Under the pieces are notes generated by a model. It saw only the letters and a program-made list of their open reading frames with translations. It was not told the origin of the DNA and searched no databases. Below, one piece after another: positions 8,734 to 17,159 of a DNA stretch of 42,136 nucleotides. Where the stretch lies: assembly GCA_035623075.1 (NCBI GenBank), contig DASPUC010000051.1, positions 1-42,136 on the forward strand, read 5' to 3'. The position numbers and the translations under genes were made by a program. Source of the stretch: Nitrospiraceae bacterium (GTDB lineage: Bacteria; Nitrospirota; Nitrospiria; Nitrospirales; Nitrospiraceae). Within the stretch, counting starts at the first letter, position 1. Each line of letters begins with the position of its first letter.

Positions 8734-9004
8734 ACTTCGTGGAACCAGTGCAGCCCGTATTGTGGAGGCCGGTCCGTCATTGTCACATGACTCGCAGAAT
8801 GGAACCGGGTGGAGGCTCTGGCAGTGGGCCAGCTCCTTTCTGCTCAGACGTGCTTTCTTCTTCCCTGGGAGAGGTCTCCACCCCCATTCTTGAGGCATTG
8901 GTATGGTGGCTCTGTGAATGCCAAAACCACAACACTCCTTCCGGTGATCCTGCTTGCCCCAGCAGTATCAGCAAACGGACTGCTGCCGAAGGAAGAGTAG
9001 CCAC

Positions 9005-9523
9005 ATGGCTTGTCCCGCCAGCAAAATGTCTGATGAGGGGAGCGAGAGCCTTAACGCGAAGACACACGGGGTGCTGAATGAACGCGTCCCGCGAGAACGT
9101 CAATCCCGAGAAGACCGTGTCTTAACATGGTGGGTCAGCGTCATGATGGCCATGGTCTTCCTCATTCTCGTCTTGTTCTTGGTCCAAGTTATTTTTTCGG
9201 GGCCGAAAAACAGGCATCCAACGGAAAGCGCGTGGTACTGCAACCCTTTGCCGCTCTTCAAAATTCTCAGTCGGGATCGCCCGATCCCCGTCTCCCCACC
9301 ATCTCACTGGATCCTACAAGGGGAGCCAACGAAAACATATCAAGGTCGCGCGAAAGAAGGCGTTGCGAGGCGCTGGCGCCCAGAACATCTTCGCCATCGA
9401 CAAGAAATCCGGAACCCCGGTGGATATTCCTCCCCTATACACTCTCTCTCTTTTATCTGGATGGGCGGTGAAATTCATAGGATAACTCCTCAGTCAAATC
9501 CGTATTTGGTTAAGAGTTTTTGA
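9005..9523 (+). CDS. Possible small single-helix membrane protein
   Basis: The start ATG follows an AAGGAAGAG ribosome site. Residues 1-37 are polar. They are followed by a strong membrane helix, positions ~40-62, reading 'WWVSVMMAMVFLILVLFLVQ'. After this the frame becomes arginine- and proline-rich and implausible. Another frame across 9340-9477 reads more like protein ('GAQNIFAIDKKSGTPVDIPPLY'), so a frameshift around 9200-9340 is possible. As drawn, the 3' end overlaps the convergent ModA-like gene by 34 bases. No family recognised; treat the C-terminal half as unreliable. Confidence 0.3.
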   Translation: MACPASKMSDEGSESLNAKTHGVLNERVPRERQSREDRVLTWWVSVMMAMVFLILVLFLVQVIFSGPKNRHPTESAWYCNPLPLFKILSRDRPIPVSPPSHWILQGEPTKTYQGRAKEGVARRWRPEHLRHRQEIRNPGGYSSPIHSLSFIWMGGEIHRITPQSNPYLVKSF

Positions 9524-10476
9524 ACGTGAGTCGTCATCAGGAAATCGGAAAACTGGTCTGCGACAGAGCGTAATGAGGCTCGACAGGTCGAGGCAACTGC
9601 TTGTCCGAACTGAATCGGCACAGGGGTTTCCATTAGGGTTTCATCACTGATGCGCACATACACGCTGTCGACCGTGTTTACGCGATAGATCAAACCCACA
9701 TCGGCCTTGCCTGTGCGAATGAGATCCATAATGTCCTCGCTATGTGGCGCATAGAGAATGTTGAAACGGCTTTTATACGTGGGAGAGAGTTTTGTCAGCA
9801 CCCGCGCCGTGACCTCTCCCAAGTAGGACGTCTCAGGATCCCCGAGGGCGATGCGTGTAGTTCGATTCGCCAGCGCATCGCGAAGGGAAATCATTGTCTC
9901 TCGGGAGTCCGACGACATCACGAGGACGAGGGATGTCTGCGCAAAAATCCGAGGGCGGCCGTTCAGTGTCAGTCCCTTCTTGTGCAGGTACTCGACTTCT
10001 TCCACTCCCGCCGACAAAAAGACATCGATCGGCGCTCCTTTTTCTATTTGTCGAAGAAGCGTTTTCGACGGCGTGTACACGATGTGGACCACCGCACCGT
10101 ATTCGCGCTCGAACATCGGCAGGATTTCACTGAACGCCGGTCTTAAGCTGGGAGGTGCCCCAACGGTCAGGCCTAGTTCAACCTCAATTTGGGCCACCCT
10201 CGCGGCTGCTTGCTGATGCCCCTTCTGCGCCGCGAGCCTGTAAAACGTGAGGGCCTTCTTGAGATCCTTCAGTCCGCCCAGACGGCCCGATTCAAACGCT
10301 TCACCCACTCGGAATGCAGCTTCGGGATCTCCGCGGGCAGCTTTTTCTGTGTCGGAGGCATACTCCTGGGCGGCTTTAGGATTCAGTGGGTGTGGTGCCT
10401 GTGCCGTGACATCACCAGGGCTGCCGGCCATGGAAACGAAAAGCGCCACAAGCATGATGGTCCCAACGGCGGTCAT
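9490..10476 (-). CDS. Sel1-repeat / ModA-like binding protein fusion
   Basis: This 328-residue secreted protein has a signal peptide (~1-25). One or two Sel1-type repeats follow (~35-95: 'AARGDPEAAFRVGEAFESG', 'DLKKALTFYRLAAQKGH'). The rest (~97-328) is a ModA-like periplasmic oxyanion-binding domain, with 'LTVGAPPSLRPAFSEILPMF', 'GAPIDVFLSAG' and 'RIALGDPETSYLGE'. ModA normally delivers molybdate or tungstate to ModBC, but no modB or modC is next to it. The Sel1 addition suggests a protein-interaction or sensing role instead. The start is chosen at the ATG five bases after GGAGG; the longer frame adds 16 basic residues with no ribosome site. The fusion is unusual. Confidence 0.8.
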   Translation of the reverse strand: MTAVGTIMLVALFVSMAGSPGDVTAQAPHPLNPKAAQEYASDTEKAARGDPEAAFRVGEAFESGRLGGLKDLKKALTFYRLAAQKGHQQAAARVAQIEVELGLTVGAPPSLRPAFSEILPMFEREYGAVVHIVYTPSKTLLRQIEKGAPIDVFLSAGVEEVEYLHKKGLTLNGRPRIFAQTSLVLVMSSDSRETMISLRDALANRTTRIALGDPETSYLGEVTARVLTKLSPTYKSRFNILYAPHSEDIMDLIRTGKADVGLIYRVNTVDSVYVRISDETLMETPVPIQFGQAVASTCRASLRSVADQFSDFLMTTHVQKLLTKYGFD

Positions 10477-10708
10477 AGCAACCTCCACAGCTGCTCTTGG
10501 AAGTCTGGGCAGGCATCGTTGCATGTGTTCAAGCCCAGTGAAGACTGATGAACATAATCGGGTCGTCTATTGGCGGTCACGCGCTGGTTGAGAAGAGGCG
10601 AGTGTCGATTCGGGAGATAGCAAGTTACCCCATGTTGCCCTCCATGAGGTAGATGGGAGCAGGACATTGCCAGCCGCCAGCTGATTTGTCAAATTCGACC
10701 TGCCTCTA

Positions 10709-10760
10709 TAGTTGTACCAACTTCGATCTGCCTGTGACTCACATAGAACTGGCACAACTA
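10709..10760. repeat. Imperfect inverted repeat beside tRNA remnant
   Basis: TAGTTGTACCA (10709-10719) and TGGCACAACTA (10750-10760) are inverted copies with 10 of 11 matching, separated by 30 bases. The right part (GACTCACATAG...ACAACTACA) resembles 13-40 at the left end of the window. The function is not known. Position and spacing fit a recombination or regulatory site. Confidence 0.4.
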
Positions 10761-10785
10761 CATGAGGGCATCTCAGGAGAAGAAC

Positions 10786-10818
10786 AGGTCGCTGGTTCGA
10801 TCCCAGTCGCCAGCTCCA
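10786..10818 (+). repeat. tRNA 3'-end remnant, right direct repeat
   Basis: It is the same T-arm and 3' acceptor layout as at 223-255, differing at three of 33 bases, in the same orientation and ending CCA. No full tRNA cloverleaf can be built upstream. With the left copy it brackets about 10.56 kb. Confidence 0.6.
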
Positions 10819-10931
10819 TAGACCTTCGTTGATCGAACCACTGCCTTCACCCATTCGACCCTGCGGTTCGCGGATTAGTCTCCGCATGACCATGGGCATC
10901 GGAGCTCTGTTGATTCGTTTAAGAAAGCACT

Positions 10932-11576
10932 CTAGGGGGGCGGTGGCAGGAGGTCCGTATCCCGAAAGTTGATGGCAAGCATAACGGTGTACTGGTTATA
11001 AAATGCGTCTCCTTCATACAGCGGCGTCGAGCGGATCAGTCGTCCGGTCTTCTTATCGATGAAGTCGATCGAAAAACGCGCGAGACCTCGCTGTCTTTGG
11101 GCCTTATAGAAGGCAAGCTCCGGAACCGCAATAGGGAGTAACCCGCCGGAGATCTGTGGGATTCCAACAAACGTCAGATCTTGGAGCGTTCCAAAGGCGT
11201 CCAGCGTGACTCGGGCAGTCAAGGATTCTTTCCCATCTTTCGGCAAATTGAGCCCTTCTCGACTGAGCCACTTCTCGATCAGCGCCGTCACGAATGCCTG
11301 GTCTCCTGTGAGACCCACTGTCTCCACCGCGACCGATCGTCCTGGTGCAATCGGCAACACGGCATCGATGAGCCCCCGCTTCAGCGATTGGGCTAACAGG
11401 AGCTGTTCGGTTGGCGATCTCGCCGATTTCGTGGTCTCGTAGGTTGATGAGCAGCCCGACAGGAACAGGCTCCACATGATCCCTATGAGAAACCATGCGC
11501 AACCAATCCAAGGACGGATTGTATCTCTCTCAGAATATCGGAAGGTGTGGGGTCGAGCGACGTCCATGGGATTCAT
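10932..11576 (-). CDS. Lipoprotein, DUF6655-like
   Basis: The 214-residue protein has a long N-terminal region, then a hydrophobic segment ending in the lipobox LFLSGCSS (Cys near residue 42). The segment just after the lipobox, 'TTKSARSPTEQLLLAQSLKRGL', recalls the small DUF6655 lipoprotein family. The remainder looks like mixed alpha/beta. GAGAGG precedes the chosen ATG by eight bases. It ends in a proline run. It follows another lipoprotein gene by about 80 bases on the same strand, so the two are probably co-transcribed and act together in the envelope. Molecular function unknown. Confidence 0.65.
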   Translation of the reverse strand: MNPMDVARPHTFRYSERDTIRPWIGCAWFLIGIMWSLFLSGCSSTYETTKSARSPTEQLLLAQSLKRGLIDAVLPIAPGRSVAVETVGLTGDQAFVTALIEKWLSREGLNLPKDGKESLTARVTLDAFGTLQDLTFVGIPQISGGLLPIAVPELAFYKAQRQRGLARFSIDFIDKKTGRLIRSTPLYEGDAFYNQYTVMLAINFRDTDLLPPPP

Positions 11577-11657
11577 GGGTACAACCTCTCGCAATTCGGT
11601 CGAAGTGACGCGACTTCACATGAAGGTCTCGCGTCCTGTCCTCGGGTGTGCAAAATT

Positions 11658-12200
11658 CTATCGATTCTCCACCATGCACATCGCCTCTGAAGAGGTAAAC
11701 CATTTTGTTCCTGGTGGACGGAAATTCCACGCGGTCGCAAGTGCCTGACAGGTGAGGTTGGCCAGCGTATCTTTCGGTGGTCGAGTCTCAAACGTTGTAT
11801 ACCGCGCACTGCCACTCCAATGCACTCGGCCGGACTCCATCTGTACTCCTCGAACCGTAACCATCGGAGCTCGATAATCACCCCCTCTGTCCACGAATAC
11901 GACTTCTTGCACAGCATGTTTCTTCGCTGCTTGGAGAATCGCGGCTTCGTCCGCAAGTGTGTGGGCTACTTCGGTGCTCTCAGTGTCGATATCAATGGCT
12001 AACATACTCCGTTCGAGGACAGACAGCCCTCGCTTCTGCAACCAGGTGGTGGCGACCCCGACGGCACCGGGATCATTTCCCCAGACGACCGTCGGTGTGC
12101 CGGGTCGAGGAAGATCAGCGAGAAACCCATCCGTCACCGGGGGAGAGCTGCAAGCGGCAAGCAGCATCAATAATCCGAGGTTGCCTATTGCACCTCTCAT
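11658..12200 (-). CDS. Lipoprotein of unknown function
   Basis: The 180-residue protein has a short signal with lipobox LLAACSS (Cys at ~17). The mature part alternates strands and helices ('TTWLQKRGLSVLERSML', then 'AAKKHAVQEVVFVDRGGDYRAPMVTVRGVQM'). This is reminiscent of the nucleotide-free Rossmann-like fold of CsgG/LpoB-type outer-membrane lipoproteins, but I cannot assign it. GGAGG lies six bases before the ATG, so the start is firm. It is upstream of, and likely in an operon with, the DUF6655-like lipoprotein. Confidence 0.65.
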   Translation of the reverse strand: MRGAIGNLGLLMLLAACSSPPVTDGFLADLPRPGTPTVVWGNDPGAVGVATTWLQKRGLSVLERSMLAIDIDTESTEVAHTLADEAAILQAAKKHAVQEVVFVDRGGDYRAPMVTVRGVQMESGRVHWSGSARYTTFETRPPKDTLANLTCQALATAWNFRPPGTKWFTSSEAMCMVENR

Positions 12201-12530
12201 AGCCGGCCTCCAAAGAGAATCTTTTGATTTTTCCGTCCAGCCTGTAAAGGGGAACGCGATCGACTCCGAGTTCAGGCCGTCGACTTGCAGAACCCTGAGA
12301 CCATAGTGATCTCAGTCGGGCGCACCATAGCAGAACTACGAACGAGAAGGCTATAGAGTTTTTCGCGACGCCCGTCCATTTGAAAATTTTCTATTTATTC
12401 TTGGCCTGAAGGATCGGGCCAAGGAACGCCTACGCCACACGTCCGAAGGCAAGAATCGCATCCGTATCTATCCATCGACCAGGATCCTGGAAGAGATGAA
12501 TCTCTCCTCCAGGATCACACGCGGTGCCGG
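12201..12530. other. Intergenic region with hairpins
   Basis: About 330 bases without a gene, between the 3' end of the OmpA-like gene and the start of the lipoprotein gene, both on the minus strand. It contains the strong hairpin at 12483-12516 and a weaker one (CTTGGCC...GGCCAAG) at 12400-12423. It must also carry the promoter for the lipoprotein pair, which I cannot place. Confidence 0.5.
12483..12516 (-). terminator. Strong hairpin after OmpA-like gene
   Basis: GATCCTGGA-AGAGA pairs with TCTCT-(CC)-TCCAGGATC around a TGAA loop, giving 14 base pairs with a two-base bulge. It begins 15 bases past the OmpA-like stop codon on the minus strand. No T-run follows, so it may act as a transcript-end stabiliser or a factor-dependent terminator rather than a classic intrinsic one. 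Confidence 0.55.
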
Positions 12531-13331
12531 TCAGCTGCCGGAAGCCGGGTCTGTCGTCAGTGATGACGGATCGGTTGACGAGGGATCGGCAAGGGAGGGG
12601 AGGAGATTGTCTACAGGGGAACCCTGGTCTTCGGCGTTGTTGGTCCGGTCAGAAACGGCTTGAATTGAGTCGGTCGCTGGTGGTTCGGTGGCGACGGTGG
12701 GGAGGATCATATGTTCCTTTCCGACTTTCCGCAATTCAAGATGTACGCGCCGATTCATGTTGCGGCACACGTCGCTGGTGTCGAGGCAGAGGATGCCCTC
12801 CTCACCCAGGCTCACCACCTTGATCGCTTGGGCTGAGACGCCAAGACCGACCAGGTACTCTTTCACTTTCTCGCCACGCATGAGCCCCAGCTTTTTGTTG
12901 TAACTGGCTGAACCCTGTTGGTCGGTATAGCCCTGCACGAGGATGCCGAGATCTGGATTGCTCTTGGCCAAATCGGCTTGCGTCGCGAGGATGGCCTTCG
13001 CGTCGTCGGTGAGGCCCTTGTGACCTACTTCGAAATAGATATCTGTGTGGATGCTGTCGGGTTTGGTGACCTGAGTGGTGATGACGGGCTCGGTGATCGG
13101 GCTCGTAGTGGTTTTGAGGACGTTCGTAACCTGTGCGCCGGTCAGGCTCTCAGCAGGGGTCTTTGAGGCGTAGGACTGTTCCTGCCCCGAGTAGTACCAG
13201 AAGGCTCCGATCGTCCCGGCCAGCAAGAGGACCAAGCCGGAGAGAATATAGACCTCCTTTATATCCTTATTGGGACCGATGACAGTCGGCGCAATCGCAC
13301 CTGAGCTGGTTTGGCATGGATTTTTTTGCAT
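12531..13331 (-). CDS. OmpA/Pal-domain membrane protein
   Basis: The 266-residue protein has a single membrane helix (~28-47, 'YILSGLVLLLAGTIGAFWYY') and a linker of about 45 residues. An OmpA-like peptidoglycan-binding domain follows (~90-205), with 'IYFEVGHKGLTDDAK', 'VQGYTDQQGS', 'YNKKLGLMRGEKVKEYL' and 'NRRVHLEL'. Its last 55 residues are a low-complexity Ser/Pro/Asp tail. The layout is that of a membrane-anchored cell-wall tether. The start is the ATG seven bases after GGAGGG. The longer frame upstream overlaps this ribosome site and is rejected. Confidence 0.88.
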   Translation of the reverse strand: MQKNPCQTSSGAIAPTVIGPNKDIKEVYILSGLVLLLAGTIGAFWYYSGQEQSYASKTPAESLTGAQVTNVLKTTTSPITEPVITTQVTKPDSIHTDIYFEVGHKGLTDDAKAILATQADLAKSNPDLGILVQGYTDQQGSASYNKKLGLMRGEKVKEYLVGLGVSAQAIKVVSLGEEGILCLDTSDVCRNMNRRVHLELRKVGKEHMILPTVATEPPATDSIQAVSDRTNNAEDQGSPVDNLLPSLADPSSTDPSSLTTDPASGS

Positions 13332-13635
13332 GGGGTAACCCTCCATTTGACGATAAAAGGTTCAAAGTTGTGGCTATAATAATTACTGGTTCAGAAACAG
13401 TGAACGGCTTTAGACCTGTGTCACCCCCTTCCAGTGGTTCACTTGCGTGTCGATGGCCATGGGCCAGAGCAACCGGAGTGCCAGTGGGGAGGGTGATGGA
13501 ATCGAGAAAAGTGTAAGGAAAGTTCAGATGTTCAGAGTATGCGGTGAATCTCAGAGGGTTGCGGGGAAACTGCGCCCAGCACGTGATGCGGGGGTAGCCA
13601 CGCATGGGTTCTGACAAGAAAGAATATGTTGGGAT

Positions 13636-13661
13636 CCCGGACCATCGCAAGATGGTCCGGG
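13636..13661 (-). terminator. Perfect hairpin after DUF4382 lipoprotein gene
   Basis: CCCGGACCATC pairs perfectly with GATGGTCCGGG around GCAA (11 base pairs). It begins about 12 bases past the stop codon of the upstream minus-strand lipoprotein gene. The following bases are AT-rich but not a clean T-run. The rest of the 341-base gap (13332-13672) holds nothing else I recognise. Confidence 0.7.
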
Positions 13662-13672
13662 CGAGAAATTGC

Positions 13673-15553
13673 TCATTGAAGTACGGTATAGATTTGATCT
13701 GCGGTGATGGTCACCGAAGCATCGCTGTACGTCCCATGGGCTCCGACGGTGTTTGCCTTCTGGCCCTGCATGAGAGACTGTTCGAGCGCCACGCTGTAAT
13801 CGTGAAATTGTGTGAAGACCTGTACCTGTCCGTTTGATCCCACCGCGAAGAGCCCTTGGGTCGGATTAGTCGGTACGATTGTGGGAGACACTCCAAGGCT
13901 GACGAGATCAGTCGCGACTGGCCCTCGCCAAACATAATGGGCTGCCCCAACTCCTGCCAGGTCGACGACCAATCCCGCATCCGTGTTGCTGACGAACGGC
14001 ATTGCGGTCGCCGGACGCCAGTTCACCAGCAAGGTGGCGGGATGATCCATGAGGTTCACAATCGTCTGTGCGGTGAAATCGGGTGGTGCGGTTTTGAAAG
14101 GCGTCACGAACCCTAGTACTCTTACCGGCGTACCGGATGTCAGCCCCGTTAGGCTCAACGTTCCCGTGGCCACCTGATAATGCGCCGGATCGGCATCCGT
14201 GGCCGCCGAGGTTCCTGTTCCGGCAAAGGTGAGCAGTGTAATCCGACGCCCCTCGATACGCTGGATGTTCATTTCTAGCGAACTTGCACTCGTCGTGTTC
14301 ACGGTGCCTGCTACGGATGTCACGAGCAAGCGGACCAGACCTGTCGTGGCATCCAAGGTATTAGTGGAGACAATAAACGTTCCGAACGCGGTGATGCGCT
14401 GGCCGACCGAGATAGCGTCCTTCGTCAGGCCCTGCGTCATCAGGGCTTGTTGTCTGACCCTTGTAGCCGCTCCTACGTTCACCGTGACCGTATCGTGGAA
14501 CGTGAATGTGCCGTCGCTTCGAATCAGCGAGCCTCCTCGCACGGTCAGCTGATCGCTGGTTCGTGCGATGACCACACCGGTTACGACGTCTCTCGTTCCG
14601 CCAGGCACGCTGGAGCCGGCCAGGACCTCATTGGCTTTAAACTGTTTGGTATCGACCTTCCATTGTCCGATTGCTACAGTCGCAGTGCCAATCGTCTTGG
14701 CGGCCAATGCTGAAAGCCCCGCGGCTCCCTGATAATCCACTTCATCGATCTCAAAGACTGTACTGCTATCTGTATGAACAGTGACCGACCCGAGTTTACT
14801 CAGCGGGACAATACTCAACGGACCAAATATCGGTCGGAGAAACACTTGATAAGTTTGATTCTGTTGGTTGACCGATTCGAGTGGACCGCGAAGCCGCATG
14901 GTCTTCGGATTCTGCGGATCCACGTCTGCCACAAGGAATGGTTTGACAGTTACGACAGGCGGATTGACCGTGAGATCCGCGGTATTCGAGGCCTGAAGAT
15001 TGAAGTCCAGGGTCAGATGCGCGGGAATGCCCGGCGCAATCACCAGGGCACGGCGATTATCGAACGTGACCGCAACGTCGAGCGTCGTGATGGGGTTTCC
15101 TTGGCCATCGCGGATGTTCGCTATAGGCACGGAAACTGCGTTACCAGTTGCATCTTCGACTTCGAGATCGGCCGCCGAGAAATCCAACCGCATGCGGGCG
15201 GAAACATATGAGCCAGAGGGAATCGTCGCCGCGGTAAAGAATTCCGTCATTGCGACATAATCGGCAAAATTGACGCGCGTGGTTAACGGCAGCGTTTCGA
15301 CGACCGTTCCGTCCCGTCTGGTTAAGGTGAGGGACTGTACGTCCACCATATAGGAGAGGAAATCGCCCGCCGCATCAGTCATGCTGACCAGCGCCTGGCC
15401 ATTGGTTGCTGAGGCCGCACTACTCGCACCAGACCCGCTATCGCCTCCGCCGCTGCAGCCAGCCATGGTCAGTGCGACCGTCACCATGCAGAGCCACGTT
15501 TCCCATCCCGTCCAACATTGTCCTCGGTGAGTTTCTTGTTTGATGAGCTTCAC
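13673..15553 (-). CDS. DUF4382-type surface lipoprotein
   Basis: The 626-residue lipoprotein starts with a signal and the lipobox LTMAGCSGG (Cys near 33), then a Ser/Gly linker. Residues ~50-200 fit the DUF4382 domain ('ALVSMTDAAGDFLSYMVDVQ' and 'IPSGSYVSARMRLDFSAADL'). The rest is a series of beta-rich segments, several resembling DUF5666-like barrels ('VTGVVIARTSDQLTVRGG', 'ISVGQRITAFGTF'). The start is a GTG a few bases after AGGAGGAGG; the longer frame lacks a ribosome site. It is likely an exported or surface lipoprotein; no enzyme motif is seen. Transcribed alone. Confidence 0.75.
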   Translation of the reverse strand: MKLIKQETHRGQCWTGWETWLCMVTVALTMAGCSGGGDSGSGASSAASATNGQALVSMTDAAGDFLSYMVDVQSLTLTRRDGTVVETLPLTTRVNFADYVAMTEFFTAATIPSGSYVSARMRLDFSAADLEVEDATGNAVSVPIANIRDGQGNPITTLDVAVTFDNRRALVIAPGIPAHLTLDFNLQASNTADLTVNPPVVTVKPFLVADVDPQNPKTMRLRGPLESVNQQNQTYQVFLRPIFGPLSIVPLSKLGSVTVHTDSSTVFEIDEVDYQGAAGLSALAAKTIGTATVAIGQWKVDTKQFKANEVLAGSSVPGGTRDVVTGVVIARTSDQLTVRGGSLIRSDGTFTFHDTVTVNVGAATRVRQQALMTQGLTKDAISVGQRITAFGTFIVSTNTLDATTGLVRLLVTSVAGTVNTTSASSLEMNIQRIEGRRITLLTFAGTGTSAATDADPAHYQVATGTLSLTGLTSGTPVRVLGFVTPFKTAPPDFTAQTIVNLMDHPATLLVNWRPATAMPFVSNTDAGLVVDLAGVGAAHYVWRGPVATDLVSLGVSPTIVPTNPTQGLFAVGSNGQVQVFTQFHDYSVALEQSLMQGQKANTVGAHGTYSDASVTITADQIYTVLQ

Positions 15554-15785
15554 TGTGGTCCTCCTCCTTGGACTCAAACGAATCATCCCTGGCCCAACTG
15601 ATGGGACTAACGCAGTCTGAATGAAGAGGTTGACAGAGTGATGGGGTGAAGGCAAGAGACTGCGCCAGCTTTTTTATTTTGAGAGACCCTCGGCCAGGTC
15701 TTTCATGTAGGAGTGCCCCACGAACTCACACATTTGCCAAAATTCTTGGGACTTCTCGAACGAGATAGAGTATATTGTCGGTAGA

Positions 15786-15838
15786 CAGGGGATGGGGTCC
15801 CCCGTAAACCGCCTCGGCCAGGCTGATGACTCCTACGC
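15786..15838 (+). promoter_or_regulatory. Fluoride riboswitch (crcB motif)
   Basis: The conserved crcB aptamer features are present in order. GGGGATGGGGTCCCC (15788-15802) is the first stem-loop. It is followed by TAAAC (15805-15809), a GCCT/AGGC hairpin (15811-15823), and the signature GATGACTCCTAC (15825-15836). Fluoride with Mg2+ stabilises this fold. The RNA lies about 100 bases before the ATG of the antiporter gene. A short hairpin (GCTAC...GTAGC, 15837-15856) follows. ACTCC in the aptamer's 3' strand could pair with the GGAGG ribosome site at 15922-15926, so control of translation is possible. The aptamer call is strong; the mechanism is inference. Confidence 0.92.
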
Positions 15839-15934
15839 TACTCCCACTGCCGTAGCCGCGGAGCCGTCGCCGATAGTGGTGACAACCGGTCTGAAGCAGT
15901 CGCGAACCACCTGGCCGGAACGGAGGACTCCTGC

Positions 15935-17140
15935 ATGGAATCGATCTTTATCACTGTCTCCCTGTGGCTCGCTCTTGCCGTCGTTTCTGCTCTCATTGCT
16001 TCCTCGCTGCGGCTTTCCATCGCATTAGTTGAAATCTGCGTCGGCGTTGCCGTTGCTGCAGCAAGTGGTTTCTTTGGATTGGGAGATGTCTTCGCTGCCA
16101 ATTCAGAGTGGGTTCGGTTTCTCGCTGCCTCTGGAGCTGTCGTTCTGACTTTTCTTGCCGGCGCGGAGCTGGATCCAGACGTGATCCGTGTGAAATTGAC
16201 CGAAGTGAGCGTCGTCGGATTGATCGGATTCCTGGCGCCGTTTCTGGGCTGTGCTGCCGTGGCCTATTACATATTGGAATGGGATGCTAATGCGAGTTGG
16301 CTCTGCGGCGTGGCGCTCTCGACAACTTCTATGGCCGTTGTCTATGCAGTGATGCTGGAAACCGGATTCAATAAGACGGAGTTCGGGAAGGGGATTCTTG
16401 GATCTTGTTTTATCAATGACCTGGGGACCGTGATCGCGCTGGGTCTGCTGTTCGCTCCGTTTACCTATAAGACCTTGGTGTTCATCGCAGGAACTGTTGC
16501 TGGTCTTATGTTGTTACCGTCTTCGACAGCGTGGCTCACCAAACATTATGCGTTCCGCACTGCTGCGATCAGGACGAAGTGGGTCATGCTGATTCTGTTT
16601 GCACTGGGTGCCTTGGCTCTGTGGTCCGGAAGCGAAGCGGTCCTACCGGCGTATCTCGTCGGCATGGTGCTCGCCGGGAGCGCTGCGAGAGACGCGCATT
16701 GGATGAGGCGGCTACGGACACTGACAGTAGGATTTCTCACGCCCTTTTATTTTCTTCGAGCCGGGACGCTTGTGTCTCTGCCGGCATTGCTGGCTGCGCC
16801 GCTGATCTTTGTCGCGTTGCTTTTGGGCAAGGTGGCCTCGAAGATTTTCGGCCTCTATCCCTTCATCAGCGCCTTCCGTCAGGATCGGAACGAACGGTGG
16901 TACTACACACTCCTCATGTCGACCGGCTTAACGTTCGGGACAATCTCGTCTCTTTACGGACTGGCACATGGGTTAGTGACTCAGGAGCAGTATTCCTTTC
17001 TTGTGGCGGCAGTTATTGCGAGTGCAGTTGTTCCCACCCTGATCGCGGGCATTGCCTTTGTCCCTGTCCACCTGCTGACAAAAGCCGAGCAGCCAGGCAA
17101 AGCAGTACGACGTATCAACGGTCTGAGCGACGAGGGTTAG
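15935..17140 (+). CDS. CPA2-type cation/proton antiporter under fluoride control
   Basis: The 401-residue, very hydrophobic protein has about 12 membrane segments and the length of a CPA2 (KefB/NapA-like) transport domain without a C-terminal TrkA domain. The 'CFINDLGTV' segment carries the paired Asn161-Asp162 that binds the cation in electrogenic family members. GGAGG lies eight bases before the ATG. A fluoride riboswitch sits directly upstream, so the gene should be induced by fluoride. It may extrude H+/Na+ to offset acid stress from HF entry, or itself help remove fluoride. Antiporters of this type are known among crcB-motif genes, but the ion moved here is not shown. No crcB/Fluc gene is nearby. 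Confidence 0.88.
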   Translation: MESIFITVSLWLALAVVSALIASSLRLSIALVEICVGVAVAAASGFFGLGDVFAANSEWVRFLAASGAVVLTFLAGAELDPDVIRVKLTEVSVVGLIGFLAPFLGCAAVAYYILEWDANASWLCGVALSTTSMAVVYAVMLETGFNKTEFGKGILGSCFINDLGTVIALGLLFAPFTYKTLVFIAGTVAGLMLLPSSTAWLTKHYAFRTAAIRTKWVMLILFALGALALWSGSEAVLPAYLVGMVLAGSAARDAHWMRRLRTLTVGFLTPFYFLRAGTLVSLPALLAAPLIFVALLLGKVASKIFGLYPFISAFRQDRNERWYYTLLMSTGLTFGTISSLYGLAHGLVTQEQYSFLVAAVIASAVVPTLIAGIAFVPVHLLTKAEQPGKAVRRINGLSDEG

Positions 17141-17159
17141 GGAGAAGATACAGTTGATT

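Larger units (their letters stand above)
10477..10931. other. Intergenic region with second tRNA remnant
   Basis: No protein gene is supported in these 455 bases. It holds an imperfect long-spaced inverted repeat (10709-10760), a direct repeat of about 14 bases (AATTCGACCTGCCT near 10692 and ACTTCGATCTGCCT near 10720), and the tRNA 3'-end copy at 10786-10818. This layout resembles an integrase attachment site with arm sites. Confidence 0.5.

Noticed and set aside
8739-9000. Small plus-strand frames before the single-helix protein
   Set aside because: One (GTG near 8912, ending 'NGLLPKEE') could be a tiny membrane peptide, but there is no ribosome site or family support.
10567-10899. Minus-strand frame with 'RLGSNQRPVLLLRC'
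   Set aside because: Same kind of tRNA-crossing artefact over the second remnant.
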